A stretch of 64,000 bases of DNA, taken from positions 969,737 through 1,033,736 of the forward strand of contig CAADRB010000035.1 of NCBI GenBank assembly GCA_900708905.1, read 5' to 3'. Under the pieces are notes generated by a model that searched no databases, was not told the DNA's origin, and saw nothing but the letters and a program-made list of their open reading frames with translations. Shown here in pieces: positions 15,001 to 25,542 of the stretch; the first letter of the stretch is position 1; each line of letters starts with the position of its first letter. Source of the DNA: Hymenolepis diminuta. Its lineage: Eukaryota; Platyhelminthes; Cestoda; Cyclophyllidea; Hymenolepididae. The position numbers were made by a program, and so were the translations under genes.

Positions 15001-18000
15001 TAAAATCTGGGCCCAGCAAATTGAATAGACGGGTGTAAAGCCCAATATTTGACCCCAGAGGGGTGATGATCGAGGATTTTGAATAATCAAAGGTCAGCGT
15101 CTTCAAAGTTGAAGCCCAAAGTACGATGCCTTCAGTGCAAGTCTAATTAGGGGCACCAACATTAGCAGTAGTAAAAAGCTTGTCAATAGAGGAGCTTCAG
15201 ACCTGCAAGAGAGGTTCTGTTTCCCATTATTAACATAGGAAAATGTATCAATGAATTCGAGTTTCATTCCAAGTTTCGGTAGAAGAAAAACTCATCTATC
15301 ACCTTTCCACTTTATTTAATTTTATGAGTTGTTGAAGCCAAAAATGGCAACAAACTAGCAGGACTCATTATTCTGCGCTAATACCCCTAATCTTCAGCCC
15401 CCTTCTCATAATTTTGCACGCAAAGTTGACTTTCAATCCTAGATGAGCTTACAAGATTTCCTATAAATTAATTGAAGCTTTCTAAGGCGTTTGAATCCTC
15501 TTTCAATAATTTTACTATAAAAAACGCTCAATCTTATTCAAAATTGATCGAATATATTGATATCTAATTGATGTATGTTCAAATTACTTTTTCGGAGGAT
15601 TGTGTTATTTCTAAATTTCACTTAATCAGAGAAGATACTAATCTCTGTAGACTTGGCGTTTGGGATTCAATAAGAATTCTCAATAGGATCTCTAAAAGGC
15701 CGTTTTATTGCCAAGTAGATTGAAGTTTTAATCAAAGTGCGCGTCTATTAAGTCAGAGATCACGGATCATTGCTCATCAACGAATATCCAGTGACGTGGA
15801 TGGTCAACCGCATTGGTTAATTCTGATCATATAATGCGAGTTTCTCACAAGGGCGACTCAAGAATTCCTTCGCTCTACCAAAGTTAAGAGTTATTAAAAT
15901 TTATCCTTATGACCTCAGGAAATTTGAACCGAGCTAGGATGAGATAATAGACCTACAAGTGGTGTTGGCTTCGACGCGATAGCAGGTAGCATGAAGTTTG
16001 CTTTGAAACAACTCCAAACCGATGATAGCATATACGGTAATGAGGAAAATCACAAGAAGGAAGATGTGAAACAGAGGAACCATGGCGGTCACTATGGAGT
16101 TAAGCACAACCTGCAAACCTAAAAAGAGTGAGATAAATTTATTATATGATGCGTGGTGAGTATAAGAAGTACGAATAGCTTTGGGAACTTACTGGGAAGA
16201 CCGGATACCAAACGAAGTGGCCGCAACACACGGAAAGCTCTAAGAGACTTCACATCCAATTTAGTGTTCTCCAGACATTTAGATCCCAAGCTGAAAAAAT
16301 GAGTGCAGAGGGGCAATAAGATAGTGACATATATGGGGACCGTCGTTATAAACCTGAAAGGTCTATTCTTGCAGTCTCACCAGGCCGTCGGAATGGCTGC
16401 ATTTCTCACAACCCGGTCATAAATAAGGGTGCGAAGGAACAATAAGAAACAATAAGTTAATCAAGCTGACAAGGTGCCTTGAATGTGATCGTAGCCATTT
16501 GTGTTCCCAGGAGTAATGAAATAGAGAAATCGGTAGAGTTAAGCAGTAATAATATTGAAATACAATCATAATAGATTAAAAACAGTAGATTTCATTAGAA
16601 GCTTAATTTTGAAGTGCTAAAACTCATATTGAGAAAAGTATTATAGTTTTAAAGTTACGTTCTCTTCAAACTGATAATGAAGAAATGTCCAGTGCACAAT
16701 GCGATCTAGGTAGTAATGCAATGCGTAAAATGATGTGGGAGACGCAGAGAAGGATGAGTTAAAGTCCCTTATGTTGCTTGAACAGTTCGGAGGTGGCCGG
16801 GAAAGGCACCCCCAGTTTATACACATTGGGGTTTAAATACAAACATTTCTTCACGAGAACTCAATTATGTCCGATCGTCTATATCTACGTGTGATGTGTA
16901 GGTTTCTGTGCGCACACATAAATCCTCTGTTTTGCGATACTGTTAAAGATTTCTTTTCATTCCCGATCGTTAAGCATTAATTGGCATCTGCTGTCTAAAG
17001 TAGATAGGTAGAAGTCTAACTTCCCGCTTCTGTTTCAATATGTGAAGCATTCAGAAACATGACATTTAAAATCCATGGACACCTTTTACTTTCTACTCTG
17101 GTTCACCTCTCCAGTACGGTCTTTAGCGATTGCATCTAAGAGATTATGGGGGTTGAATTGCACCTGAATTCACTTCGACGGATTGGTTCTTTCAGAGGCT
17201 TCACTAACTTCTTGACTTACTTTGTGTGTATATTCATTCGAACTATTTGGGGCTTCTAGTGGTATAACTGAAGGTGAGGGATGACACTCCGAAGAATTGG
17301 AAAAATATTAGGAAGACGCCAACATATGTTCACCAAATTGAAATAAGCAATGAATATGAGAATATGTCAAAGTAAAAAATGTCCATTTGCTCACCCTATT
17401 ACAACGATGGAGAAATCCAGAACGTTCCAGAAGTTTCGTAGATAGGCATCCGGATGGAGAACAAACCCGTAGGCGATGATTTTAAGCACAGCTTCAACGG
17501 TAAAGATAACGAGAAAGACAAGTTCGGTTCTTTCCTGTGAAGTAAAGGAAATAAAGGTATCTGTGAGCGGTGAGAAGAGAGAAAGGGTTTGAAAAGGGGA
17601 AAAGGTGACGTACCAGAGCAATGTTTGTTTCGTTGGAATCTCCCATAGGGTAGGGATGATTGATTGCTAGAGCAATGCAATTAGCCAAAATTGTTGCCAG
17701 AATGAAGAATTCAAATGGTCTGTTGGTGAAAGCGTTAGTTAAGGAAAACACAGTGGAAAATGTTAATNNNNNNNNNNNNNNNNNNNNNNNNNNNNNNNNN
17801 NNNNNNNNNNNNNNNNNNNNNNNNNNNNNNNNNNNNNNNNNNNNNNNNNNNNNNNNNNNNNNNNNNNNNNNNNNNNNNNNNNNNNNNNNNNNNNNNNNNN
17901 NNNNNNNNNNNNNNNNNNNNNNNNNNNNNNNNNNNNNNNNNNNNNNNNNNNNNNNNNNNNNNNNNNNNNNNNNNNNNNNNNNNNNNNNNNNNNNNNNNNN

Positions 18001-21000
18001 NNNNNNNNNNNNNNNNNNNNNNNNNNNNNNNNNNNNNNNNNNNNNNATTTGCAAGATTGCAAAAGGAAGATGTGGCGACTTTTAGAAAAGTTAGAATGGA
18101 GCTACTGAATGAAAACAATGGAGACGAATTGGCCACGAGCAAGAGAAATCAGCATTGTCAACGCTCTGCTGACTCACTCAGAACACCTGAGTTTGTGAGA
18201 AGAGTGCATGGCATGACATGATCAACGAAAACCTTGGGAAGTCAATGCGCTACAATAAGGAATGTTTTTCATCAAGATCTCGGATACAAATCATACGTTC
18301 TTAGGCGAGGTCATCAGTTTATGTCGACAAAACAAACCCAAGTGTATCGTCTAACGCGTGTAAAAGGACTCTTAAACAAATTGAACTATCTAGAAGAACA
18401 GGAGTGTCTTTGATTTTCTACCACGAAAACAACCTCCCTCAAGATCAAAAAGTCAATTCAAGAAATGATAGGTAACTAAGTGCGGGCGGACCCCACTGAA
18501 TTTCCAACTGTTATGTACACGAGATTCCAAGCAGCAGTGGTGGTTTTCGATGTTAGCAGTAAGAGAGGGACACATCATGGAACCCCAATTTTTTCACGGG
18601 ACTTTAGAGTCAATGTTGGTGCCTACATTGAGACTTCTCAAACCATTGTTAAGCTACTTTGGATAGACAGCGTAGCCAATGAAGAAAGACCCCTCTATGT
18701 CTTCTAGCAAGATTCTGTTCCATCCCATAACACTCCTAAAACTCAAGTCTGGATGGCCAAAAACCTTCACCATCATGTCACACGAAACTTATGGACTTCT
18801 AATTCACCAGACCTTAATCCTTTGGATTATTACATGTGGAGTGAGCGTGGCTGGAAAGGAAGTTAATAAGCATCCCCATAACACCAAATCCTCCTCCCTC
18901 AAGGTAGCAATAGCCCGAGCAACGCAGGACATCAATAAAGATCACTTATTCTGCTCAAAGCTTGCAGTTGCTTTTGGATCCATATTGAGTGGATAATAGA
19001 AGCTGAAGGATGACATAGAGAATAAAACCTTGACTAATGTGTTTCGCTACAAGAAATTGTAAGTTTCAACCATTAACGGTTTCCTTTGCCGTTTTTCTAA
19101 AAGAGCGTTAGGTGTCCTCAGATACTTTGCACAATGGGTTGGCATATTGTTGTCACCGTACCAAAACTTCAGAAATCGGATACCTCTCTCTACAATGATT
19201 AAACTGTTTTCGAAGATACAAGTAGGATTATTATTCATTGTGGGAAAATAATTGAAATGAGTCAGACGTAGGTTCAAAAATGGTGAAGGGGTCGAAAAGA
19301 TATTGAGAATAAAGTCTAAGCATCAAAGAGACTTATATCATTTGATTTGTTTATCCGGGCTCTACAATACTTTATTAATGGATTATTCACGTCCCAAAAT
19401 TCAAACTTAATGATTCGTCTTCTGGATTACTGTGCAGATTCTCGTTCACAACATTCTGTGCTTTTTACAGGTTGTTTAATTATGATGGTCGGTCTAGCCA
19501 CTTCAACTTATCTACTCTTCCAAAGCTTGATAAAACATGATGTTAAGCAGCATACATAATCTAATATAAGAGCTGCGATAGCTCACCTCACCCACTCACT
19601 CAAGATTAATAATGCCAAATAATTTAGATTTATAATCTGTAATGATCCGGAGTAGTCGTTTTCGTCCTGGAGATAGAAATGTGGTTTGATAAAGCAATAG
19701 TCTCTATTCACTATAAATTGTGGTCATATGAGATAGACGAAGTTTGAGAAGGTGGATGGAATATTCCATTAGAAAAAATAAATTTCAGAGGTTCTTCTCC
19801 TCTTACGCATTTTTTACTTTGTATAAAATGTAAAGACGACTCTTAGCAGTCGATATTACCAATAATTATGGTATTAATATGAGGACCGATCATTTGCAAA
19901 TATTAAAATCCGAAATTCACATTTAACGGGAATATACAATTAATTGTTCACTTAAGTAGTCCACTTTACGAAAAATTAATAAGATCAAATCGAATGTGTA
20001 ATTTAAGACGGCCCCAATTTCCAGCCTTATAAGGGCAGTCAAACATTAAGGAAAAACAGGAGTCAGACCAACGAACTAAGGTCAAACAGATCAAACCCCA
20101 GGTCAATCGGTAAAAGCATATGCTTTTGAATTTAAATTTTTCTATTGAAAAAAGGTCGCGAATGCGTAAGTCACAGGCACGAAATCCATCGATGGTCACT
20201 CAATGAGCGGAAGGACCAACTGCATCTATTAAGGTGACAGAATTTGAGCCTTTCATCGACAAGGCTATCACTTAACTCAGAATGAGGGTTGAAAATGGGC
20301 TAGAAGTTGCATACTGAATGAAACAGAAGCTCTATGGTTAGATTTTATTATCTTTTATCATAGAATAATTGTTTCGGAGGGAGGGCTCCGAACGCCGATT
20401 GAGATTTGACCATAAAATTTTATAATTTAGGTTAACTGTTAGTTAATGTGTAGGGTTGTTCGATATACTTTTCTATTACTAACAAATAAGTATCTACTGT
20501 ATAATCAATAGTAGTTAAATCGAGATTTAATTATTCATCGAAAAAGATTTACGAATAAGGTGGTGCATTCAATTTAAAACAGTGGGTAGATTGGCACCAG
20601 AGATAGGGACTAAAATAATCTTCTATCGATAAGTGTTGAAAGAAGTTAAATGGTTTTGTAATGGTGCACGTTTGCATGGTAGGGTAATACAGTGTTGGGG
20701 ATGGTCTTAGATCCCTCCTCTACTGCGATGCCGGAATAAAGTGTACGTGTTGGGAAAATTCATGTGCGCACTTAAGTGCGGCCGTGATTGCGCGTGTTAA
20801 GGGCTGGGCGCGGCGGGATGCACAATCATCGATCGAATGAGGCTGAACGCGAGCGCACGCTACTTCAGTGCGGCGTGTGTGTCTATCGAAACGAACGCGA
20901 CGGAATGCCGAAATTAGATAATGCGCAACATAAGTGATGTCAATGTCCCATTGTGTTTCGAAAAGGCAAAAACATTCTGGTAGCTATTAAGACAAACGCA

Positions 21001-21557
21001 TACAGAATGATAAATTACCTTCCATTATAAAACAAAATAATAAATTTTCAAACACTAAAGAAACTAATTACTTGATTAGAGGAAAAGCAATTAATAAATT
21101 TCAGTTTCAATCAGAAATCAAAATTTAATTTTTATAACATAATCGGAAAAATAGGTAATGTTACAATCGAAAAACGAGAAAAATAATTTACCATACCCTA
21201 AAGAAAAGATAAATTGAACCAAATATTAAGAAAAGAGTTGCGCCTTAAAGTTGATTGAATTTGTAAACTATAAGAAAATATTTATAAAAAATCTAATTTG
21301 GATATAATACAAAAGAGAAAACGAAAAGGATACTTAGCATCGACGATCATGAAACAGTAACGGCGAATAGGGTTGCGCTTAGACAGAAGGAATAAGGATC
21401 TATTTGGGTTGAACTGAGGACATATTCTTCGACGCCTCTTTTGGTCACGTTCCTTCAAAGCCGCCATGGCAAGATCGGCGATCACCGGTCGGGTGCCGAC
21501 GAGGAATGGGTTTCCACTTTGTCGTGGGCCCCATGGATTTCCACCAGGAATGTTCAT
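41..21557 (-). CDS. CACNA1 (Cav1-like): L-type voltage-gated calcium channel alpha-1 subunit (Cav1), partial, 24 exons
   Basis: Pore-forming subunit of a plasma-membrane L-type calcium channel. Exons (high to low): 21557-21334, 17719-17614, 17534-17395, 16290-16193, 16118-15957, 14383-14157, 12963-12860, 12782-12667, 12495-12442, 12278-12258, 10757-10676, 7983-7826, 7751-7526, 6139-5932, 4345-4225, 2949-2823, 2737-2709, 2597-2441, 2400-2271, 2197-2138, 2055-1949, 1864-1777, 425-265, 181-41. Phases agree throughout, giving 1015 codons plus 2 nt. It covers the short N-terminus, domains I and II, and domain III to its pore; the rest lies outside. Pore glutamates are visible in domains I (VTMEGW), II (LTGEDW) and III (TFEGWP). 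The sequence [14 protein letters not shown] and the DSNETN loop point to Cav1 rather than Cav2 or Cav3. The start ATG at 21557 has an in-frame TAA two codons upstream. The domain II-III linker is short and very acidic. The exon after IS6 uses a GC donor. Small linker exons (21 and 29 nt) are the least certain. Confidence 0.93.
1312..1476 (+). repeat. tRNA-derived SINE-like repeat, copy 1
   Basis: Near full-length degenerate copy. It has the AATTAACGAGCTCTTCTGCC block, a degenerate box B region, the internal block GTGGGCAGATTGGCCAATCC, and the 3' block CTCACCAGGGCGACTCCAT shared with other copies. It lies in a calcium-channel intron. Confidence 0.6.
2950..4224. other. Calcium-channel intron
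   Basis: Intron between the IIS6-linker exon and the domain II pore exon. It holds a pyrimidine-rich stretch near 3400-3480 and no exon-like frame. Confidence 0.6.
4478..4600 (-). repeat. tRNA-derived SINE-like repeat, copy 2
   Basis: Read on the minus strand it begins GATGACGCA, continues AACGTGCTCGTCTGCAGAGG and reaches the CAGATTGGCCAACCACAGTGG block. This matches copy 4 in its 5' part and copy 1 in the middle. Confidence 0.6.
4810..5000 (+). repeat. Dispersed repeat, related to 31025-31235
   Basis: Shares with the second copy, in the same order, AGTCCTCTA, an ATTAGCTAGGCTA-like block, and GCTGATTGGCTGG followed by CCTCTGCACGAACG. Similarity is patchy, as expected for an old repeat. No coding frame is seen. 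Confidence 0.45.
7146..7180. repeat. Pyrimidine-rich CT/CCCT microsatellite
   Basis: Simple (CT)n followed by (CCCT)n tract inside a calcium-channel intron. Confidence 0.85.
7990..10670. other. Large calcium-channel intron (between the I-II linker and IIS1 exons)
   Basis: About 2.7 kb between the exons at 7826-7983 and 10676-10757. I see only AT-rich sequence and no reading frame worth reporting. Confidence 0.6.
14540..14582. repeat. TA/CA dinucleotide microsatellite
   Basis: Imperfect (TA)n with CA interruptions in a calcium-channel intron. Confidence 0.9.
15745..15872 (+). repeat. tRNA-derived SINE-like repeat, copy 3
   Basis: Copy retaining the middle and 3' parts: ATGGTCAACCGCATTGG, AATTCTGATCAT and the 3' block TCTCACAAGGGCGACTC. 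It lies in a calcium-channel intron. Confidence 0.55.
17768..18046. other. Assembly gap (279 N)
   Basis: A run of 279 undetermined bases inside intron 1 of the calcium-channel gene, starting about 50 bp beyond the acceptor of exon 2 and ending directly at the transposon remnant. The adjacent repeat probably caused the gap. No coding conclusion depends on it. Confidence 0.99.
18047..19035 (+). mobile_element. Decayed Tc1/mariner-type transposase remnant
   Basis: Broken transposase in channel intron 1, in opposite orientation to the host gene. Pieces in order: an N-terminal helix-turn-helix region with [12 protein letters not shown] near 18180-18215; a core piece near 18435-18700 containing DQKVNS and [14 protein letters not shown]; then QDSVPSHN near 18708 and [13 protein letters not shown] near 18800-18840, the second and third acidic blocks of an IS630/Tc1/mariner DDE/D site. 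The end, with KHPHNTK and a degenerate tail, reaches about 19030. The frame is interrupted by several stops (for example after GM, and a TAG where the family has Gln before QDS) and by indels, so it cannot be active. I saw no clean terminal inverted repeats; the left end runs into the N gap. Subfamily is not assigned. Confidence 0.85.
19036..21333. other. Intron 1 of the calcium-channel gene, remaining part
   Basis: AT-rich intronic sequence with no convincing exon on either strand. It includes the CpG-rich patch at about 20740-20905, listed separately. Confidence 0.6.
20740..20905. other. GC/CpG-rich patch with a palindrome
   Basis: About 165 bp of markedly GC- and CpG-rich sequence in an otherwise AT-rich intron, about 650 bp downstream (in the channel gene's direction) of exon 1. 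It contains the perfect palindrome CGCACTTAAGTGCG near 20767-20780. It could be an intronic regulatory element or the end of a repeat; the sequence alone does not decide. Confidence 0.45.
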
Positions 21558-22017
21558 TTTTTAATTTATAAGTTAAATCCCATAACACTTCGAGTTTTGA
21601 TCCATACAATAAAATATCATTTATGTGCAGCGCGTAAGGTCATAAATGATAAAATTTGTACATATAAACAAATACTTTCTAGAAATATGTACATTAATGG
21701 GCCAAACTTTTGTAATAAAATGAAATTATAGTACTCCTAAATTTTTTAATATCTTACAATTCATTTAATCAAATGTTTGTAGAGCTTCTTAAAATTATTT
21801 TATAATTATTTTGAAATAAAATTCATCACGATTTTATTTTAAATTGTCCATATTTGTTTTTGGCTTCTTGTGTAATTTTTTGCCAATTGGAATTATCTAG
21901 GCGTTGTATCTCTATTGGCTTACATTTGCCTTTTCATCATTCAATCTCAACTATTTTTATTTCTAATTCATTATGTAATATTTTATTAGATAATGTTATT
22001 TGATTGGCTTTAGAATC

Positions 22018-22977
22018 ATGTCAACTCTTCTAAATGTTTCCAAGTTATTGCGGTCCCTTGTTTCTGCTAGCAATTTCAATTCTATTTTCTCTCCGATCGA
22101 AGTTATATCTGTGGATGAACGCTCTTTGCGATGTCGCTTTCAGGTTACTGAAAAAGAAGCAAACTCTCTAAATACTCTCCATGGTGGCTATACTTCTAGT
22201 CTGATAGATTTCATTTCTACTGTTGATCTTCTTCGACGAGGCGTTGATAAAACAGCTAGTGTTGATCTCGCAACATCGTAAGTTTATTAACATATTTATT
22301 ACTTTATTAGCCTAAATTTAGGATAAGTTTTTTATTCAATAATTTCGCCTGTTATTTTTCGTGTTATGTTAAATTGGAGTTAAGCAACAGTATTTTTACT
22401 CTCAGCGATGTTGTTCTAGCTCTCACTATTTTTATGGGATCGAAAAGCCTACTCGAATTTTCCTAATTTTCATTCATAATGATTGTGAATTTATTTGGCA
22501 AGTTAGTTGAGCGATTATTTTTTAGGGGGGAATATAAAATTGATAAATATCTCTATAAGCCGATGAAGGTGATGGTTAATTGGGGGCAGAGAATATCAGC
22601 AGGAACCCAGAGGAGTCAGAAACGCTAGTTAGAACAGCGTAAGTCTTAGTGCTAGAATAATAGGGATTATATTCTAGCAGTATGAAGTGAATCTCGGTAT
22701 TAATATGCGATTTAATTTTCCGTGAGTAAGAGGCAGACCCAATAAAATTGCTCCCACTTGTTTGTGTCTGCATTCCCTTTCGTCTTGTTGCCATAGTTTC
22801 ATGAAGGCTGCTCCGGTTGGATCCTGGGTTCAAGTGGAGTCTCGTGTCCTGAGGACTGGCAAGACGTTGGCTTTCTGTGAAGTGAGTCTTCACGATGAGG
22901 CATCTGGAAAACTCCTCGCTAAAGGACGGCACACAAAATACATCCTTCCTGATACATTCTCCACCTCATCATCGTAA
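22018..22977 (+). CDS. ACOT13: Acyl-CoA thioesterase 13-like hotdog-fold protein, two exons
   Basis: Single-domain hotdog thioesterase of 146 residues (human ACOT13 is about 140) that hydrolyses acyl-CoA to free acid and CoA, typically at mitochondria. Exons 22018-22277 and 22797-22977. The active-site region is intact: TLHGGYTSSLIDF contains the HGG helix-start motif and the Asp that acts as general base in the family, with the conserved Asn seven residues before the His. The C-terminal half contains RTGKTLAF and AKGRHTKY, typical of the family. The start is the ATG at 22018; a splice-acceptor-like GGCTTTAG ends 4 bp upstream, so the 5' end could be trans-spliced or have an untranslated exon. 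The gene is divergent from the calcium channel, 460 bp apart. Confidence 0.9.
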
Positions 22978-25542
22978 CTTGCTTTTTGTACAGCTGATTA
23001 ATTTGTCTAATGTATTTAGCCTTTTAATGTAATGATTTCTATTTGTTCAACATTTTACCTCCTAATGGGCTAATTACTTCTATATTATTAGTAAACAGTA
23101 TGCAGGTAAATATGGTGATCTATTGTGTTACCAATCTGGGAGTCTGGACATTCGTGCTAAAGTTTACTGCTCTGAATCTACATGGCTCCTTATTTGGCAT
23201 CTGTCTGTAAGGGGTTCGGAACATGTTTAGAAGGAATAGTAGAGAAGAACTTTTCTACTAGCTCTTCTTTGAGGCTGTACCTTCTGTTTGGTATCAATTT
23301 TTATTACGCCAGCAGGATACGGAAGGGAAGTCAATTGCACTCGGTGCAGTTATTTAAAGTTAAGTTGCAAGTAAGGAATTTGTAGACTAAAGGATTGGAT
23401 CATTGCTGTGGAATGCAGAGGTTGTGGGGGATTAGAGTACCTTGTAGGGGAAAGCGAATTAATATATAAGGCGCTGATTTATACATGGGGAAACGCTCTT
23501 TTAAGTTAAACGGCGACTGACGAGGCAATACAAAGGAGGTAGGGTGTGTGGGTAGAGTCTTACGAACGGTTCTAATATAACTTGGGGCAGTGCATCTGGA
23601 ATTAATAAATTATTGAATTAGAGTTGAGTCTTTGTAATACTGACGTTTTCCGATGCACTTTGGAAATGACACCTAAATCGGTAGGCTGAACTCCTTACTA
23701 ATCCACATTTCTTAGTGAAGAGAGGAAAATTTCAATCCGTGGAAAGTGTAATTAACCTGAGGATAATGTAAACCATTATGAATGTCCCATTGTCCTGATG
23801 TCTATTTCCACCGGACTTGTGTGTCATATAGTCTACCCAAATGGGATTTCACTTAACCTATGTAAATCTTGTATTTTTTCATCTAAGCGAACGTTAATAA
23901 ATACATCTTTTGGGTTTGTTAAGCAGTAGCTAGTGGCGTCTTAGGCGTCAGTAAGTTCATAGGCTTAATGAGCTCGTTTTAACACTGCAAATTTTGGTCT
24001 TACAGTCATTAACTTTATTCATTGTGTAGTGATATTTGATTAAAGCTTTAGAGCGATAACTATGCTCTCAGTCATCAATCAAAATTTTGAGATGCTCCAA
24101 TGTCAAGTATCAATCAAATGAAAAGCCAGATAAAGAATTGGGTTTGAAAATACTCGTTTCATTTTAATATCTGGAATACCTTTGCACGCTCTTGAACGAT
24201 AGCTAAATTCCACTCCATCAGGTGAGGATATCTTCAATCAAGGATTCTAAATAGTGGTATTAACTGATAAATGACCTGCCAAAAAGAGTGGATTTAGGAA
24301 GGAATCTACTAGCTGAGCCTGAACCAATAAAAAATCGGGCACTTCGGATACTTGCGGGTGAGAAGATAATCAGAAAAAATAACGAGGTGTGAACAAAATA
24401 TAGCATGTAAGCAGAGAAAGAAATGGTATTAATTACGGAATTACACTAGGTAAAAGGTAGTTAATAGGCAATAGGGCATGCCACTATATGACTATTCAGT
24501 AAATACGATATTAGGTATCTGTCATTTTAAAGGTCATCGGTATCTGATTGCACCCCTGATATTATTTTCTGTTTTCTCCCCTTTGATTTACTTATCCCTC
24601 ACCTTGCTCCCTTTATATGAAATACGGGTCATTATTTTTGTAAATATTCTGCTTTGCTTACAACTCGAACTATTAACCATTTAAATTAATAATGGCAAAG
24701 CAGTCGATGATGATCGTATATGGTATTTTTGAGTCAAATAAGCAATAACCGCTTTAATGGACAAAGTCACTACTGTTACACTTTCATCGGATGGTAGAGT
24801 TTCAATATCTGAGTTTCATAGTAAGAAAACACTCCATCTAGCCTCTGTCAATATTTATTTCTATTAGCATAATGCTAGAGGCATTTTGCACAAAATTAGA
24901 GTTTAACTATTGAAGGGCGGGTGATGGGTGCTTACTGATTGTTAAACTATGCGATTTAATGTAATTGGTGTAATGTGTTAGGCACCGCATACGAAAACTC
25001 AGAAGATCCCAGAGATAACACATCTGGATAACACAGTATTATGTTGCGAATTACAATTGTGTGGGGAATAATAATAAATGTCAGAGAGTTAGATGAGACC
25101 CAGCGTAGTGTTTACAATAGACAATACGCAAGGTTCTATTCTACTAGTCTCCAAGATTAAAAAACAATGCATAAGTCCACATTTATCTAAAAGCTTAAAA
25201 TTAAAATATATATATATATATCAGAATGCAGTTTTGGGGGGTCTTACACCATTTAAACTTTACAGTCATTGAAAATTGGTCCTATAAAAATTTATTAAAT
25301 CATTTCATGTTTTCTATCTCATATATAGTTTCTGACTATATAAATGTATATTATCGAATGCTTATTCATGTGCATGGTTTTAATGATCGCGTCTATATGC
25401 ACGAAAAGCCCTTCTACCAATGAAACGCACCTAATCTTGCCTAATATATTAAATCGACCAATTAGCACACAGAACGCCAGGTTGCAATTTTAGGTTTAAT
25501 TAGCCCTGTCAACTGCGCGTTGCTTAATCTTGCCTCTAAGTA
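22978..25542. other. Intergenic region between ACOT13 and CCT6
   Basis: About 2.6 kb, AT-rich. Short open frames (for example 23182-23385 and 24478-24684) have no family resemblance or splice context. A short (AT)n tract lies at about 25205-25221. I see nothing I can call a gene. Confidence 0.5.

Noticed and set aside
23182..23385. 67-codon open frame downstream of ACOT13
   Set aside because: No splice context, homology or codon pattern; it lies in ordinary intergenic sequence.
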